Part shown: piece by piece, positions 45,992 through 57,366 of the stretch | Layout of the letters: each line of letters opens with the position of its first letter | How positions within the stretch are numbered: position 1 is the first letter of the stretch | The notes under the pieces: generated by a model | The model's input: the letters and a program-made list of their open reading frames with translations, nothing else | What the model was told of the DNA's origin: nothing | Databases searched by the model: none | Source: Vermamoeba vermiformis | Taxonomy: Eukaryota; Tubulinea; Echinamoebida | Direction of reading: 5' to 3' | DNA length: 64,000 bases | Assembly: GCA_045837725.1 (NCBI GenBank) | Contig: JBEWZL010000270.1 | Location: 1 to 64,000 of the forward strand | Made by a program: the position numbers and the translations under genes

Positions 45992-47646
45992 ATGGAGAGA
46001 CATCATAAAAAGGAACCAGTAAGTTCTAATCCAGATTTATTTGCTTATAATAGCGTTGACAACTGTCGCGAAATCAATTATAATAATTATTATAATTTAC
46101 AATTATTTAGGAATTGAAAGCAAGTGATATTCAGACGATTCAGAATTTTGCGAAAAAGAAAAAGCGGTTTATTATCGAAAAATTGAGCGAATTATCAGTG
46201 AGCCATATTATAGCAAATAAGTACTTGGCGAAGGCAATCGCATGTTCAACGTCACTTCGAACTGTCCATTTCGAGAATCTTTATTTCACACCCAAACACT
46301 GGAAGGTTATCTGCGACGGAGTGTTGAACAACAATTCAATTGAATTGTTGGTGTTCAACCGGATGTTAGACATGGATGATGAAACATTGGAAATTGTTGG
46401 CCAGATCTTTGAACAGAAAAAGATCAGATTCGTGCACTTAACCCAGCTCTCCGCAAAACCACAAGTTATGGCTAAATTTGCATCGTATATAGCAAACAGT
46501 AATACAGTGGAGCGCATTACGATGTCGCATATTGCGAGTTACTCTGCTACGGATTATTTGTTTGGATGTCTCCGGAACAAACTCGTCACCAGATTTACAA
46601 TAAGACAATCTGCAATCACTGTCAACCAATTCCAATTCTTAGCGAGATACATCAACAATAGCAACATCACACATCTCCATTTGGGCCTTCAAATGCCGGA
46701 AGTGGATCTTACTCCGATTATTTCAGCATCAAACTGCGTCACAAAACTCACACTAAATAATAATATTAGAACTGTAAATGAAGCTACATTGTTAATCAAT
46801 GCAATGAAAAGAAATACAAGAATAGAATCGTTAAAATTCATTTTTGACAGCCCGCCAGAGGATCCGACCAACTTCGCGGAGCAAATTTACGCCTTATTAG
46901 CACTCACGAAGACACTAAAGAGAATATCATTTGTTGATAGGTCGCAGACACAGCATGCCATAAACGGAATTATTATGAATACAAGCTTGACGGCGTTAGA
47001 TATGACCGTCATGACAGCAGATCTCTATGATTTATTGTGCGAAGCGATTCTTAATCATCCAACGATAGAGAAAGTTAAGATAAGATCAGTTCAGTCACAT
47101 AACCACTTGACCTCGTTGAATCTTATCTGCAACAGCAAGACACTCACGGATATTGACATCAGTGATTCCGAGAACTTGGACGACAATATTTTGAAGCTAA
47201 TTTGTCAATCAATGACAACGAGGCAAATGCTTCGTCGAATCAGAATGACACTCGATACCGTCTCATTAGCAAACAATGACTTGTTTTGGCAGACTTTAAT
47301 GAACTGCACATCGTTGAGTTGCGTTGAAATCGATAATTCATGCTCTAAGCCATTTAGCGCTATTTGGAGCAAATTCGTGCAAGTTTTAGAAAAGAATAGA
47401 GAAATTACCTCGCTTGGCAAATTGAGCGATGCTCCGGACGAAATCACGCAGTTGTTAGACAACAATAAGAAGAGGCAGTTATACGGCGCTAGCTACGCAA
47501 AGATGTTCGTCTCTATGCTTGCGAAGCGAAGTGACTCGTTCACCGAAAAACTGCCGTTGGAGATCTGGGTCATGATATTGAAGAAAATTCGTTACAATAG
47601 CGTAAATGTAAAGTTTGATGAATTATTATTAAAAATGTTGGGCTAA
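45992..47646 (+). CDS. LRR protein with C-terminal F-box-like motif (family copy C)
   Basis: ATG 45992 gives a 9-residue first exon (MERHHKKEP); the intron is about 46019-46110, then one long exon to 47646. KKKRFIIEKLSE near the start matches KKKNFIIERIDE of copy A. About ten degenerate RNI-like repeats follow. The end carries LPLEIWVMILKKIRYN (about 47550), the F-box-like motif of the family. Divergence from A and B is high outside this motif and the N-terminal block, so the duplication is old or the repeats evolve fast. Confidence 0.8.
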
Positions 47647-47779
47647 TAAATGAGCGAAAAGGCTGCAAAAAATATAACACAAGAATACGGCGTTGTACGA
47701 GCTGAAAGTCAAATGCGCAATCGGCTGTTTTTACTTTCGCATTTTCGGAACAAAAATTCAATGCACGAATATCGATTTA

Positions 47780-49336
47780 TCACAACGCTAGCGCTAAGAC
47801 TGTGAGGACTAGTGTGCCAAAAAATGAGATCGAGGCGTCACTAGTCACTTTGACCGGTGTTCGAGTACTGCCAGGAGTACTGATTGGTGCGTTATTTGGC
47901 TCGTTCATTGGCGTGCTGCTTGGAGCACTGGTCGGAGGGCTGCTCGGAGTGACTGTTGGAGGCACAGGACACGTGATTGAAGCATTGCAAGAATACGAGG
48001 TGACTAGTGTGTCAAAGCTCAATGTAGCGCTGTACGAGTAACTTTCATTCTTCATACTACTACGCTAATTGTGTAGTTTCCACACTCGGGAGGACGTTCG
48101 GTGACCGAAAAGACATTGCCGTTCATGAAATCGATGTCACAAGTGTCCGAGTTGTAGTCGAAGCACGTGGCTGTCACTGGCTAAAAAACGCAACGTGGAA
48201 TAGTGTAAAATGTTATTGGGTACGGGCCTGTTGGATTGCCTGCGACAGAATCACCAAATATAGTAACGATCTGATTGGTCGTTAGCAAGAGAGTGCCACC
48301 AAACCCACCAATCCGATCTAATTTTGATTGCGCTGTAACTTCCCACGAGTTGTTTGATTGCCGTTGGAGGAAGAGAATTTTTCCAAACGGGATCTCTGGG
48401 TAACTTCGCTTTTTAGCACTCGTACCATCACTTATAGCACCCAAAGCTATGATATCTTTGTTTATGACGGTATATGAGAAGTAACCAAGGTTCGATGACG
48501 CGCCAACAGGGATCTGATCTCCTTCGAGAGCTTGCCGCACCCATTCGTTGTTGACCTTGGAGTACGATATGATTTTCATTGGTGTGGATGTCGTGAACAC
48601 AAAAAACATTGTGTCGACACCGTTGTATATTAAAGTCGCCATAGTTGTACCATGATCGCACGTGAACTTTGTGGCCAACGTCCAACCTCCTTGATCCGTG
48701 CGGTTGTAAATTGAAATATAATTGGAGGTATCTACGAATATTAATGTACTGTTATCTGCCCATGTATTGATTACTGGATAGTTTCCTACAGTCCCTGCAA
48801 AGTCAAAGGAGTCGGACAGATTCCAAACACCAGGATCTGAGTAGAGAAAAGTGTTAATGGCGCCATTTCCAATCACGACCATGGAGTTGTCTGCCAGTAT
48901 ATTAAAATATGCTGCGCTTGGTATATCGACGGTAGTTAAATTGACAATTTGATTCGAAGCGTCATCCAGCTTAAACAGAGTTACAAAATCAAAATCAGCA
49001 GTGTAGCCCATCCATTCACCAGTAATAAAAACCAATAAAGGTAAACTACTAACTTCCAGCGAAGTAATTTTAGTAATTTGTCCATCAGAGCCCATTTTAA
49101 ATACTGCAACGCTGTTTTTCGGATCGACAGTTGAAGAAATAATTAAATCACCGTAGGCTGCGTAACTCTCTTGATTAACAACTGAAGACGACTTAATGCC
49201 ATCGACACTCGCTTTTGTTGGCGTTATATCCTAAAAATAATTTAGTATTTTCGGATTTCGACTTTCTAAAACGTACAACAATCGAGGCTGATGCAAATAC
49301 AGCATACATAAGCAGTTGAGCCAAAAGAAAATTCAT
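47780..49336 (-). CDS. Probable GPI-anchored cell-surface glycoprotein
   Basis: ATG 49336 gives a signal peptide (MNFLLAQLLMYAVFASASIV), an intron at about 49231-49276, then a roughly 330-residue domain with repeated aromatic/Gly strands that looks like a beta-propeller but has no named motif. There are many N-x-S/T sites. Near 48180 a stop occurs in the main frame. A Cys-containing stretch (about 48178-48055) and a Pro/Ser/Thr-rich stalk ending in a hydrophobic tail (ISFFGTLVLTVLALAL, stop 47780) continue in other frames. The joins at about 48180-48235 and 48050-48060 are unresolved, so alternative splicing, a frameshift or a sequence error are all possible. The stalk plus hydrophobic tail is a typical GPI-attachment signal. 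Role probably adhesion or shielding (inference). Confidence 0.6.
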
Positions 49337-50178
49337 TGCAAAAATGGCAGTGCTTTGTGGCGTTGCTTACGTTGAAGATTGTATTCAAAAAATTTCTTGC
49401 CGATAGTCCACCAGCACACGCCGAAAATCTTTCCGTCCCATCACTATCCCTGCAAACATAACAATGCTAAACAAGCAGTAACCGACAAACTCTACAACGT
49501 GGCAAGTCTATTATCGAGGTCGTTTAGAATAAGGTGCGCATCTGAATTAACGAAACTGTTAACCTCCTTAGGATACTAACTGAGCCTAAAATCTCAAGGT
49601 AAGCTAAATTTTTAAATCCAAAATTTGGCAAGCTATTGGCCACCCAAAAACAAATTAGTTTACTTTTTCATTCCACGGACCAGATTTTGGTTTAGTTAAT
49701 TTTATACAATTATTGACCGAGCAATTAATTAATTATCTAGCCAGTGGAATGAGCAATGCAAAGCGAAGGTGTTTCTTCATCCGGATTGAGATGACAGTTT
49801 TAAGCGGTTACGTCCTTGGTGCCCGGCACAGTTAGCAAGAACTTAGCAAGGCTTTTTCGAACTTGAAACATATAATTTGCGAAGATTATTACAAAAAGAG
49901 CTCTTTTGCCAAAAGAGAACAGATGTTGCTTTCGAGGATCATGAAGTACGCGGCCGTCAATCACAAGTAACTAGTCCGACAATAAGTCGTTAGTACAATT
50001 TGGCGAATAGAGTTGCGAAAATAGAATTCCACTGGGGTTAATTTTAGACCATCTCCGTATGGAGATTAGTTGCCCTGATTGATTTAAATTAGCCGTTGAA
50101 ATTCATAAAAGCGGGTTTACTTTCCTCGATATTAATCAATTAACTACTCCCTAGTGATCAACACAATTCAATCTAACA
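49337..50178. other. Intergenic region between two divergent genes
   Basis: 840 bp, AT-rich, with no supported gene. It carries the promoters of the surface-protein gene (-) and the DC1-like gene (+). A 67-codon open frame at 49379-49579 has no exon partner and is not counted. Confidence 0.5.
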
Positions 50179-52587
50179 ATGGCTCTGCACGATCATCCGC
50201 TCACTCCTTACGATGCAGTAAGCGATATGTGGGATGAAGACGACGATGAATACAGTAAGCACAAATATCATAACTAATTATTACTACGACTATAAAGTAC
50301 ACGATCGCGATTGTGGCTGAAAGTAAGCTTCGTAGATCATATTTTTTCTGACCCTTCTTTTCTAGCTGTTAGCTGCAACGTGTGCGACAAAGAATTGACT
50401 GCAAGAGTATTTGCTTGCGATACTTGCGATTTCTACGCTTGCCCTAACTGCTACGCTAAGCACATCCAGAAACGTAAGACTAGTCTTTTCTTTTTTTCAA
50501 ATTCATGAAAACAACTTGGAATTCTATTTGATCCTTGATGCTTCATATAAATTTACCCAAGTAATATTTCGAAATTGAGCGACGTAACGGTTAGAAAGAA
50601 TTTTCCGGATGGCAGCTTTGGGATCTCGTTTTCGGAGCTATCGCGGTTCAATTCAGAATTGAAAAAATTATCACTGCTAATTAGTAAAGATTGGGATAAT
50701 CTAATCAAATTAATTTTGTAGATGCGAAGCACGCACATCCGTTGACGAAGTACAAGAAGTCTCCGTACGGCAAAAACAGCGACATCCTTGCTGAATGCGA
50801 CGTTTGTCTTACAGCCGTAGAAGAGGGCGATAACGCGTATCACTGCGATGCTTGCGGCGATTACGACAACTGCGAGGACTGTTACACTAAGTACCAGCGT
50901 AAGTGATCATCATTTTAAATCCACTCTTAGAGTATTCTTATGAACGGGAATATTTTATCCATTCTAAGTTGGTGATTAGATTTTTAATCGAATGTATTTT
51001 GATAGAGCCACATCCGCATCCTCTGCGCTACTTCGAGAGTGCAACGTTCTACGACGGGCAAACCTACGGTTGCGATTACTGCAGCGCAACGTTCAAAAAG
51101 CAACCCGGATATCATTGCGATTCTTGCTCCGAGAGCTTTGATTCGTGTCCCACTTGCTACAACAAGTTTGGTATGTCTTTGATCCGGATCTCTTCACCAT
51201 CTATTCTTCCTTCCGTCTTCGATAATGAACACTTCTTATTATTGTCACTTCTTATTGTTCCTAATTTACGAGTACTAACGGTCTTGTTTTACTTAGCGAT
51301 CGCTGGTGGTGCTCCACAAGGCGTGTTTCCACCAGGTCCGGGAGTTCAACCAGTCACAGTTTCAGTCGTGGCACAAGTCTCAACTGGAGGCTATCCACAG
51401 CCCATGCCTGGTCAACCTGGTCAGCTCGCTCCTGGCGCTTACCCATCACAAGGAATGCCCCCACCTGGCGGTCATCCTCCAGGCGTAATGCCGCCGTCTA
51501 TGGTGAGTACACGTGTTCGTTGTGTTCAATGGCGCTAACTGTGCGTCGTCTTTAGCCTGTAGGCCCTCAACCGGGCATGCCTGGTGGTCAGCCAGGTCAG
51601 CCAATGGCTGGTCAATACCCTCCTCAACCGATGGCTGGTAAGCCTGGCGCGTACCCACCTCAACAGATGCCTCCTGGTCAATATCCTCCTGGCCAGCCCT
51701 CGCAACCTGGCGCCTACCCTCCGCAACAGCCTGGCCAACCTGGCGCTTATACTCCACAGCCTACACAGCCTGGTCAGCCTCAACAGTATCCTCAGCCTGG
51801 TGCTTATCCTCCTCAAGCCCAACCTGGTCAATACCCTCCTGGTCAGCCCTCTCAGCCTGGTGCTTATCCTCCTCAACCCACGCAGCCCGTTCAATACCCT
51901 CCTGGCCAGCCCGGAAAACCTGGTGCCTATCCTCCACAACCTACGCAGCCCGGTCAACCCGGATATCCTCAACAGGGTGGCTATCCTCCCCAAGGCCAAC
52001 CTGGCCAATACCCTCCTGGCCAGCCCTCTCAGCCTGGTGCCTATCCTCCACAGCAGCCCGGCCAATATCCTCCTCCTCAACCCGGTGCTTATCCTCCTCA
52101 ATCGCAGCCGGGTCAATATCCTCCTGGCCACCCTCTCCCTGGCCAACAATACCCGCCTCAACCCAATGCTGCGTTGAGCTTCCCTGGCCAACCAGGAATA
52201 TCCACCTTTGCTCAGCCAGGCACGCAACCACCTGGCCAATACCCACCAGGTCAACAATACCCGCCGCAACAAGGTCAGCCTGGTTCGTATCCAGCACAAG
52301 GAGGAGTACCGCCCTCGGGTCAATATCTGCCCAACAATCAACCACTCAACTTCCCCGGTCAACCTTCTTATCCTCCTCAGCAAGGTGGTCAATATCCTCC
52401 TCAATCAGGCGCTTATCCTCCGCAATCGACGCCTCAACCCACGCAGCCTGGTCAATATCCTCCTCCTCAACCCGGTGCTTATCCTCCTCAATCACAGCCT
52501 GGTGGCCAACAATACCCGCCCAGCAATGCTCCGTTGAACTTCCCTGGCCAACCTGGCTACCCTAATGACAAGCCATCGCCTTATTAA
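50179..52587 (+). CDS. DC1/C1-like zinc-finger protein with long Pro/Gly/Gln/Tyr-rich tail
   Basis: ATG 50179 ([12 protein letters not shown]). Three zinc-binding modules in separate exons each start with an H-P-L step ([26 protein letters not shown]). Each is followed by CxxC pairs and a final Cys pair, as in CNVCDKE...[16 protein letters not shown]...[13 protein letters not shown] and CDYC...[14 protein letters not shown]. This is the DC1 (divergent C1) pattern, known mainly from plants and also found in slime moulds. From 51300 the protein is about 400 residues of [14 protein letters not shown] repeats. The tail resembles PGQ-rich domains of annexin-like and calcium/lipid-binding proteins. 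A membrane- or redox-sensing role is only a guess. Confidence 0.8.
51580..52560 (+). repeat. Coding repeat for Pro/Gly/Gln/Tyr-rich units
   Basis: The exon is made of loosely repeating 9-20 codon units (such as [18 protein letters not shown]) with DNA-level similarity between units. Unit length varies, as expected from unequal crossing over. The reverse strand is open by chance because of codon composition. Confidence 0.8.
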
Positions 52588-52834
52588 TATGCCTTGACTT
52601 ATTTGTCGTAAACGATAATTTTAAATGTACAATTACACCAAAGCAAATGTTGAAACCCAAAACGGATCCAAGAGCGTTCAGCCGGCTACAATTTTTAGAC
52701 AGACGAGCGATAAAACCTATTAGTACTATCGCGTGCGAGTATCATCTTTACTACGGGAGTAAAGTAGAAAAGATTCGTTGAGGCTTCTTTTCGTTCGGAT
52801 TTCGAAAAAGAACACCACGAATCAACTAGCTCAA

Positions 52835-54659
52835 ATGAAGTCGTTTTATGGAGTAAATTTATTAGCACAATTAGAGAGAAAAGATTCGGTAAGTATAAGC
52901 GATAAACTAGCAGTTCGGTCTTGTGTCGGATCCAATGCCATAAAATATTAAAGTATTATCAAATCGAAAAAACATGCATAGAATAAAATATATTAGTGAA
53001 AATTATGCAGTGGCATGCTAATAATTTTTCTAGAAAAAAAAGCTGGTGCGACAGGCATCCGTTCGTGTCGACAAAGTCGCGAGATCGAGTGAAGAGATTG
53101 AAGGCGCAATTTATCGAGGCAAAAGTTTTGTTATTGGAGAACAAATCAAGAAATTTGACTTCGAAATCCAGCCTTCAGCAGGCTTAAAGCCGACGAAAAG
53201 ATGGATGCAGGCTTTGATCGACTCAAGTTCGCTTACAATTTTGCAAATTAAGCTTAGCGAAATGCGTGATCTATCTTCTAAGAATTGGGACTATTTAGTG
53301 AATGGAATTATAGGCAACAAATCCATCAAGCATTTGGGGGTCAGCGCTATCGAATTCAGAAACGAAAATATCGGCTATTTATGCAAGATACTATCTGAAA
53401 ATACGAGACTAGAGTCAATATCATTAGAGGATATTATTTGGCGCTCAGCAGACGAGTTTTCAGCTCTTTGTAACGTCCTAAAAACACATCCCAAGATCAG
53501 ATTCGTTGAATTCCGAAATGCCTTGCGAGAAATAGGCAATGATGTGAAATTAATAGAAGAATTACTTATTGCCAATAATATTATTACAACGATAGTCATC
53601 AAAGGAAGAAGTTTTGGAAATGTCTCAGTGCGCAAGATCTGCGACATTATTCAGCACGCAAAAATTTCAGCAGTAATATTATCAGACAATGATAAGTCAT
53701 CTATTAATGTCACAGAGAATATACCTAAAGATAGAACACTCGAATTTATTGAACAGCACTTCCACGAGGATCATTTTAGAGAATTTTGCGAGGTCGTAAA
53801 ATATTGCCCGACCGTCACTTCGCTCGATTGTAGAATACGACAGCATAACTATGAAGAGCCCATTAGTGATGTTTTGAAGAGGTGCTCGACACTCTTGACG
53901 TTGAAGTACTGGCATAGTACCAAAGAGAACAATAGGCTCTTAGTTCAAGGCCTGACAAGTAACAGATCCGTGAAACATTTGCACGTGTCGAATGTCCACA
54001 ACACAGCACAATACGCAGATTTATTCAAAGTCGTTCAAAAGAGCAAGACTATTAAGTCACTGACTATTAGTGGCGAACCTCCACGTGATCGACCAATCTT
54101 GGATCTGATCCAAAAATCGAAAAACTTGCAAGAATTGGATATTTCCAAATTTGGACAAGTCACAGATATTCAAGAGTTCAGTGCTGCATTAAGGCGAAAC
54201 AAATCTTTGCAGAAATTAGGACTGTCGCTGTATCAAGAAAAAGCTCACTTGCAGAACGATTTTTTCGAAGCGCTCGAACTGCATCCGTCAATCACTTCAC
54301 TGAATATTTGCACCGAGAAATTTGCCGTTTTAGGAAGGAAGTTTTGGCGACGCATGGAAGAAGTGTTGCACGTCAACAAGAGAATTTGTCATATTGAATG
54401 CGCGAAGCACGAAGACTGTCAAGTTGAAATGTTCACGTTGTTAATGAACAACGAAGAAGAGCAGCGAAATTTTGCGAGAATTTCAGTCGATGCTGTCAAC
54501 TTGATTGCAGCGCGACAGCAAGTATTTTTCACGAAATTGCCCGTAGAGTTATGGGCGATGATTTTGAACAAAATTCACGTGCCGCTCTTGGACCGTCCAT
54601 TAGGCAATATGTTAATTAACAGAGTCACCGAGAAGGAACAAAATGTGGCCCAGGAATAA
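52835..54659 (+). CDS. LRR protein with C-terminal F-box-like motif (family copy D)
   Basis: ATG 52835 gives an 18-residue first exon (MKSFYGVNLLAQLERKDS); the intron is 52889-53033, then a long exon in phase to the stop at 54657. The middle has RNI-like irregular repeats (KTIKSLTISGEPPRDRPILD and NLQELDISKFGQVTD forms). The C-terminus has LPVELWAMILNKIHVPL (about 54540), which is the family motif with V for L and L for I. This copy is the most diverged and lies 5 kb from C. Its 3' end is about 30 bp from the 3' end of F-box/GTPase copy 1. Confidence 0.78.
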
Positions 54660-54691
54660 ATTACTGGAATTTTAAAAGTTTATGCCCAGTA

Positions 54692-57204
54692 TTAATATTT
54701 CACGTTGTACATGCGCCGCATTTTCTCTATCACAAACTGATTCTTGTCGCAAAATACTCGTTGACGATGCGAGCTGTTCTTTTCATGAACCAAGAACTTG
54801 TCGTACAGCGCTTGTTCTTGCGGCAACACGAACAGTTCGGAAGCACGTGACAGCAGTTTGTCGTAGATAAATTCGTTGACTTGGTGCAATAATGTTAAAA
54901 CGGTTGTTTCAAATATAATAGCTGACTTACAATTGATTATGAATTCTCTGCCCCCAATTGATTCGTTGACGACTTTCTTGATTTTTCCGCTGGCCACGAA
55001 AGATTTCCCGCTCATCAGAACGACTTTACCATCGTAGTGCTTTTCAAATGGTGAATTCGTTGCTACTTTTAACGCACATCCTTCTCGCGTGGCAATGACC
55101 GCAGTTGCCTTATTTAGAAGTGTCCTTGGGATTCGCTTGATTCCTTGAGCAGCTTCTTTTTGCCGTGCAATCTTGTCACTTCCATTTCCACCCATTTCCA
55201 TATTTGGCAATTTGATCTTGCGACTCTGATTCTCATCTTCGAACACGTGCAAAACAAAACAACTGAATTTCATGCCACTGTAATACAGACTGAAGTATCT
55301 GTTGGAACCGAACTTGTGTGGTGCAAATATTGATAACTCCGCTCTGAACGCTATCGTTGTACTCAACATCGATGGATAATCATTGTAATCTCGGGCAATC
55401 TCTCCATAGCCTTTGAAGCCTTGTAATTCTCTGTAGCCGAGTGGATTTACTTGACTGCGGATGACGTGGCCTACAACTTCATGTAAATGCAATGTGATTG
55501 GACAGTTTTTAACGTACCAGGCAAAGCTATTTCAACGTCCGTCAGTCCTGACATCATCGAACTGTGTCGGGCTACGTAAGTATGACGTGTTCCGAGTAGC
55601 CTGATGTAACCTGTTTTTAAGGTCATTGTGCCCGCTGTGAGTGTGAAATTAGTGGACCTCGATTTGTAATTGAATACTCAAACTATCTTAATATAATATA
55701 ATATTTTCAACACATGGGACTTTATCATCAATCATGAGTTCAAAAAACATTGTGCACCGAGAACTTTAATTTGATTTTTTCTGACTTACTCAACACTCTG
55801 CCGTAGAACACAGCACCAACACCACGCAAGTAATGCTGTTGAAACACTTGAAATCGCATCTTTTGTTTGCAGAGCAAGTCATATGCGACTGGATCCGTGC
55901 GTGCATTGCGATGAAAGTTGATGAACAAGTCACCGAGACTCGGACCAGTGTACCAACTGAACTTGGGCAAGTCAGTGCGAGTGTTGGTGCCAGTGAGTGC
56001 ATTGACTGGTGCGAAGTGAACACGTGTCATGTTGAGTCCAATGTGGTGTAACAACGTTGACATGCGTTGTTTGACCTTTTCGTACGCTACCAGAATAAAC
56101 ATTAGTATTAAATAATTTTAACGAGTTCAGAACATGATCGTTCGGTTGGTCAATCAAAAAATAAACCTCATTAGAAAACTATCTTTAAATCGTGAGAAAC
56201 TAATAAGTGAATTTGCCAATTAAGGAAAGCTTGTTGGTTCATTCAACACAGTACTGTACAAAATAAGGCGTCAATTTCAATGTAAGGACAAAACGTACCT
56301 GCAGACTGTTGATTCAGTGAAATTTCATCCAAGATGTTGACAGCAACGATCACGTGATTCGAAGCGTTGATCAAGTGACACGTGCTCAACACAAGGTCTT
56401 TCAAGTCTTCTTCTTGTTCGCCCGAAAGCACATCCGTGTTGACAACGAGCAACGGTAGATCGCACTAAAAATCACCAGAAAAAGTTAATATTCTGCTTCT
56501 CAATACTCCCCCAATGGTTAAATAGCTATGAATATTAATTATTTCCAGCTCGCTAACGCCACAACGAAAACGACCACATCCGAACGAAAAAAATTCTTGT
56601 CTGATACATGGAGCTCTAGATTGTATTTAGTACTTACAGGCAATGCATGTTTCAACACTTCTCTGCGCTTATTTGGTGCTCCGGGAGCGTTAAACAACGT
56701 CAACTCAAATCCAGGCATTGCACATGTAACTACGGTTGGAAAGCTAGCACTTCGTTTATAATCACCTGGTCCTGACATAATTGTAGCTAACGATGATTTT
56801 CCTACCGTCAAATTTAGTTAATAGTGTGATTCATCATTTTAAATTAAATTAGAGCAAATTTTACCCGCTCTTTCTGGACCGATTACAAGTGCATAAATAT
56901 GGCTGGGGTTATGCATTAATTTAGGTTCTTGGTCGAGACAATTTGTAATGATAGTATTTAATTTTTTGCTGACGAGCAAAGCTTGGTAGCACGCCAATGG
57001 ATCCAAAAATCTGCAGATGTAGCCAACCACCTGGTATAAATTTCATTAATACGCTAAAATAATTCTAAATATATAGCAATAATATTCGTTGAGTCTCGGG
57101 TGACTTTTATGCGTTCGCTTTTTTAAGTCTTATTATCCTTTTTTAACTCGCCATACCTCTTGCGGTAACGCTGTGGTAAAATCAACAGATTGATTAGATT
57201 CCAT
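54692..57204 (-). CDS. F-box fused to diverged eEF1A-like GTPase (tandem copy 1)
   Basis: ATG 57204 (MESNQSVDFTTALPQE), then an F-box: VVGYICRFLDPLACYQALLV followed by SKKLNTIIT (about 57030-56950). Next is a P-loop GPERAGKS split by an intron. FNAPGAPN takes the place of the DAPGH of translation GTPases and VNILDE the place of NKMD. WYTGPSLGDLF, GVGAVFYGRVLAGTMTLKTG and GKVVLMSGKSFVASGKI then match eEF1A domains 1-3 in order. A C-terminal extension (LFVLPQEQALYDKFL) has no equivalent I know. The catalytic-His position after PG is Ala, so hydrolysis may be lost or altered. A translation factor fold joined to an F-box suggests a GTP-gated or pseudo-GTPase ubiquitin-ligase receptor (inference). 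About nine introns. Confidence 0.8.
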
Positions 57205-57366
57205 TGTTTTGATTTCAATTTAATGTGTTCGATGCGTTGGCAATTTTGTATTAACTGAGGCGAAACCGAAGAGACGAAAATCTCCGCATTAAAATGTTAG
57301 TAAAGACGATTTTCTGGTTCTAAGTACTTTATTGGCTAATAATGTTGGTACGAGCCTCCATCTTCG

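Noticed and set aside
51535-52404. Long minus-strand open frame opposite the PGQY-rich exon
   Set aside because: It mirrors the repetitive codon composition of the real gene and has no independent protein features.
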